From Ptiloglossa arizonensis (taxonomy: Eukaryota; Arthropoda; Insecta; Hymenoptera; Colletidae): a stretch of 64,000 bases of DNA. Shown in pieces: positions 62,521-64,000 of the stretch (its first letter is position 1; each line of letters opens with the position of its first letter). The notes below the pieces were generated by a model, which saw only the letters and a program-made list of their open reading frames with translations, searched no databases and had not been told where the DNA came from. A program made the translations under genes and the position numbers. The stretch is taken from contig NW_027478914.1 in NCBI RefSeq assembly GCF_051014685.1, positions 1 to 64,000 of the forward strand, given 5' to 3'.

Positions 62521-63589
62521 TTGCCCTAGGCAATAGTAGTTATTGGCTTTGAGTATCAGACTTGCGAAAATTTTGATGGTTTCTCAACCATTCCTTAACT
62601 TCAACATCCCATATCTCGCGAACGGATTGACGAATTCGAGAAATTTCTGTTGCATCTGAAAGTAGAAACTCGCCAGATTACAATGGTGTGTGTATTTTTG
62701 CCCTAGGCAATTGTAGTTATTGGTTTCGAGTAGTAGACCAGCGAAAATTTGGATGGTTTCTCAACCATTCCTTAACTTCAAAATCCCATATCTCGCGAAC
62801 GGATTGACGAACTAGAGAAATTGCTGTTGCATCTGAAAGTAGAAACTCGCCCGATTACAACGGGGAGTGTACTTTTCCCCTAGGCCATTCCAGTTATTGG
62901 TTTCGAGTATCAGACCAGCGAATATTTTGATGGTTTCTCAACCATTCCTTAACTTCAAACTCCCATATCTCGCGAACGGATTGACGAACTCGAGAAATTC
63001 CTGTTGCATCTGAAAGTAGAAACTCGCCCGATTACAATGGGGTGTGTACTTTTCCCCTAGGCCATTCCAGTTATTGGTTTCGAGAATCAAACCAGCGAAA
63101 ATTTTGATGGTTTCTTAACCGTTCCTTAACTTCAAACTCCCATATCTCGCGAACGGATTGACGAACTCGAGAAATACCTCTTGCATCTGAAAGAAGAAAC
63201 TCGCCCGATTACAACGGTATATGTATTGTTCCCCTCGGCAATAGTACTTATTGCTTTCGAGTATCAGACTTGCGAAAATTTTGATGGCTTCTCAACCATT
63301 CCTTAACTTCAAACTCCCATATCTCGCGAACGGATTGACGAACTCGAGAAATTCCTATTGCATCTGAAAGTAGGAACTCGCCCGATTACAACGGTATGTG
63401 TATTTATGCCCTAGGCATTAGTAGTTATTGGTTTCGAGTATCAGACTTACTAAAATTTTGATGGTTTCCCAACCATTCCATACGTTCAAACTCCCATATC
63501 TCGCGAACGGATTGACGAACTCGAGAAATTCCTGTTGCATCTGAAAGTAGAAACTCGCCCGATTACAACGGTATGTGTATTTTTCCCTA

Positions 63590-64000
63590 GGCCATTGTAG
63601 TTATTGGTTTCGAGTATCAGACTTGCGAAAATTTTGATGGTTTCTCAACGATTCCTTACATTCAAACTCCCATATCTCGCGGACGGTTTGACCAATCCGC
63701 AAAATTTCTGTTGCATCTGAAAGTAGAAACTCGCCCGATTACAACGGTGTGCGTACTTTTCCCCTAGGCCGTTCTAGTTGTTCGTTTCGAGCATCAGAAC
63801 TGCGAAAATTTTGAGTTTCTCAAGCGTTGCTTACCTCCAAACTGCCATATCTCGCGAACGGATTGAACAATTCGCAAAATTTCTGTTGCATCTGAAAGTA
63901 GAAACTCGCCCGATTACAACGGTGGGCGTACTTTTCCCCTAGGCCGTTCTAGTTATTCGTTTCGAGCATCAGAACTGCGAAAATTTTGAGTTTCTCGAGC
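63590..64000. repeat. Divergent terminal monomers
   Basis: The last units depart from the majority in several places at once: GGACGGTTTGACCAATCCGC, GGATTGAACAATTCGC, AGGCCGTTCTAGTT, CATCAGAACTGCG, and TTTTGAGTTTCTC with 2 bases lost so that the hairpin dyad is destroyed. The two final units share these changes with each other. Such divergence is expected near the physical edge of a satellite array, but the window ends before any flank is seen. Confidence 0.65.

Larger units (their letters stand above)
1..64000. repeat. 177-bp satellite array filling the window
   Basis: The same unit recurs from the first to the last base. Its landmark CATATCTCGCGAACGG lies at steps of 177 bp (for example CCAT at 7, 184, 361 and 538). 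All copies I read have the same orientation, and I saw no inverted copy and no inserted foreign sequence. About 360 units fit in the window. Unit length is mostly 177 bp, with 176-bp variants (such as the one-base loss near 2,310), 175-bp variants (loss of one GT near 33,507 and many sites in Block C) and a 178-bp variant near 26,758. The structure is what is known of centromeric or pericentromeric satellites; that location is inferred, not seen. Both ends of the array lie outside the window or at its very edge. Confidence 0.98.
59591..64000. repeat. Block E: heterogeneous right-hand domain
   Basis: Monomers carry many private changes, and GCCCTAGGCAATAG is common between about 60,930 and 63,250. 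The left part (about 59,638-59,960) resembles the Block C margin at 32,780-33,060. No gene or inserted element is visible. The heterogeneity contrasts with Blocks A and C. Confidence 0.75.

Noticed and set aside
1..64000. CRISPR array
   Set aside because: There are no short direct repeats separated by unique spacers; the full 177-bp unit is repeated and no cas genes are present. The structure is a eukaryotic-type satellite.
1..64000. 5S rDNA, tRNA or histone-type tandem gene array
   Set aside because: No internal A/B or C boxes with a cloverleaf, no T-run terminators and no conserved coding frame were recognised in the unit.
1..64000. Naming the species from the CATATCTCGCGAACGG phrase
   Set aside because: The phrase felt reminiscent of invertebrate repeats, but I cannot tie it to a taxon without a database search, so only a general eukaryotic origin is stated.

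Overview
The whole window is one uninterrupted array of tandem satellite DNA. I found no protein-coding gene, RNA gene, transposon, CRISPR array, telomere repeat or unique sequence in it. The unit is 177 bp, about 42% G+C, and about 360 copies run head to tail in a single orientation. A few variants are 175, 176 or 178 bp. This organisation is typical of eukaryotic centromeric or pericentromeric heterochromatin. The species cannot be named from the sequence. CpG is not depleted (9 CpG in a 177-bp reference monomer, observed/expected about 1.2). That argues weakly against a heavily CpG-methylated vertebrate genome and would fit many invertebrates.

Monomer anatomy: each unit carries a reverse-strand 17-bp element that matches 8 of the 9 core positions of the mammalian CENP-B box. 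It also carries short palindromes (TCGCGA, CTCGAG, CCTAGG, AAAATTTT) and a perfect 6-bp inverted repeat around a TCTC loop. Two main sequence types differ in the middle of the unit: P has GTGTGTAC...CATTCCAG and Q has GTATGTGTAT...CATTGTAG or CATAGTAG. They alternate near the left end, which suggests an ancestral 354-bp dimer.

Layout: Block A (1 to about 25,920) is a highly homogenised domain. It holds a 12,563-bp (71-monomer) duplication, an 11-monomer recurrence and a 13-monomer (2,301-bp) higher-order repeat (HOR) in tandem. Block B (about 25,921-31,470) is more heterogeneous, with only small 3- to 5-monomer duplications. Block C (about 31,471-52,080) is a second homogenised domain. It is built from two HOR modules, X (14 monomers and derivatives) and Y (7 or 10 monomers), in the order X-Y-junction-X-Y-X-Y-Y-X, and includes a 5.6-5.8 kb segmental duplication. 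It is marked by 175-bp monomers lacking one GT. Block D (about 52,081-59,590) has a different monomer flavour and short duplications of 2, 4 and 7 monomers. Block E (about 59,591-64,000) is the most heterogeneous, and its last three monomers are clearly divergent, as expected near an array edge.

Almost all rearrangements are whole-monomer gains or losses, as expected from in-register unequal exchange or replication-based amplification. The short open reading frames arise because 177 is divisible by 3; they are not genes. Block edges and duplication breakpoints were located by eye and are accurate to tens of bases unless a landmark is named.
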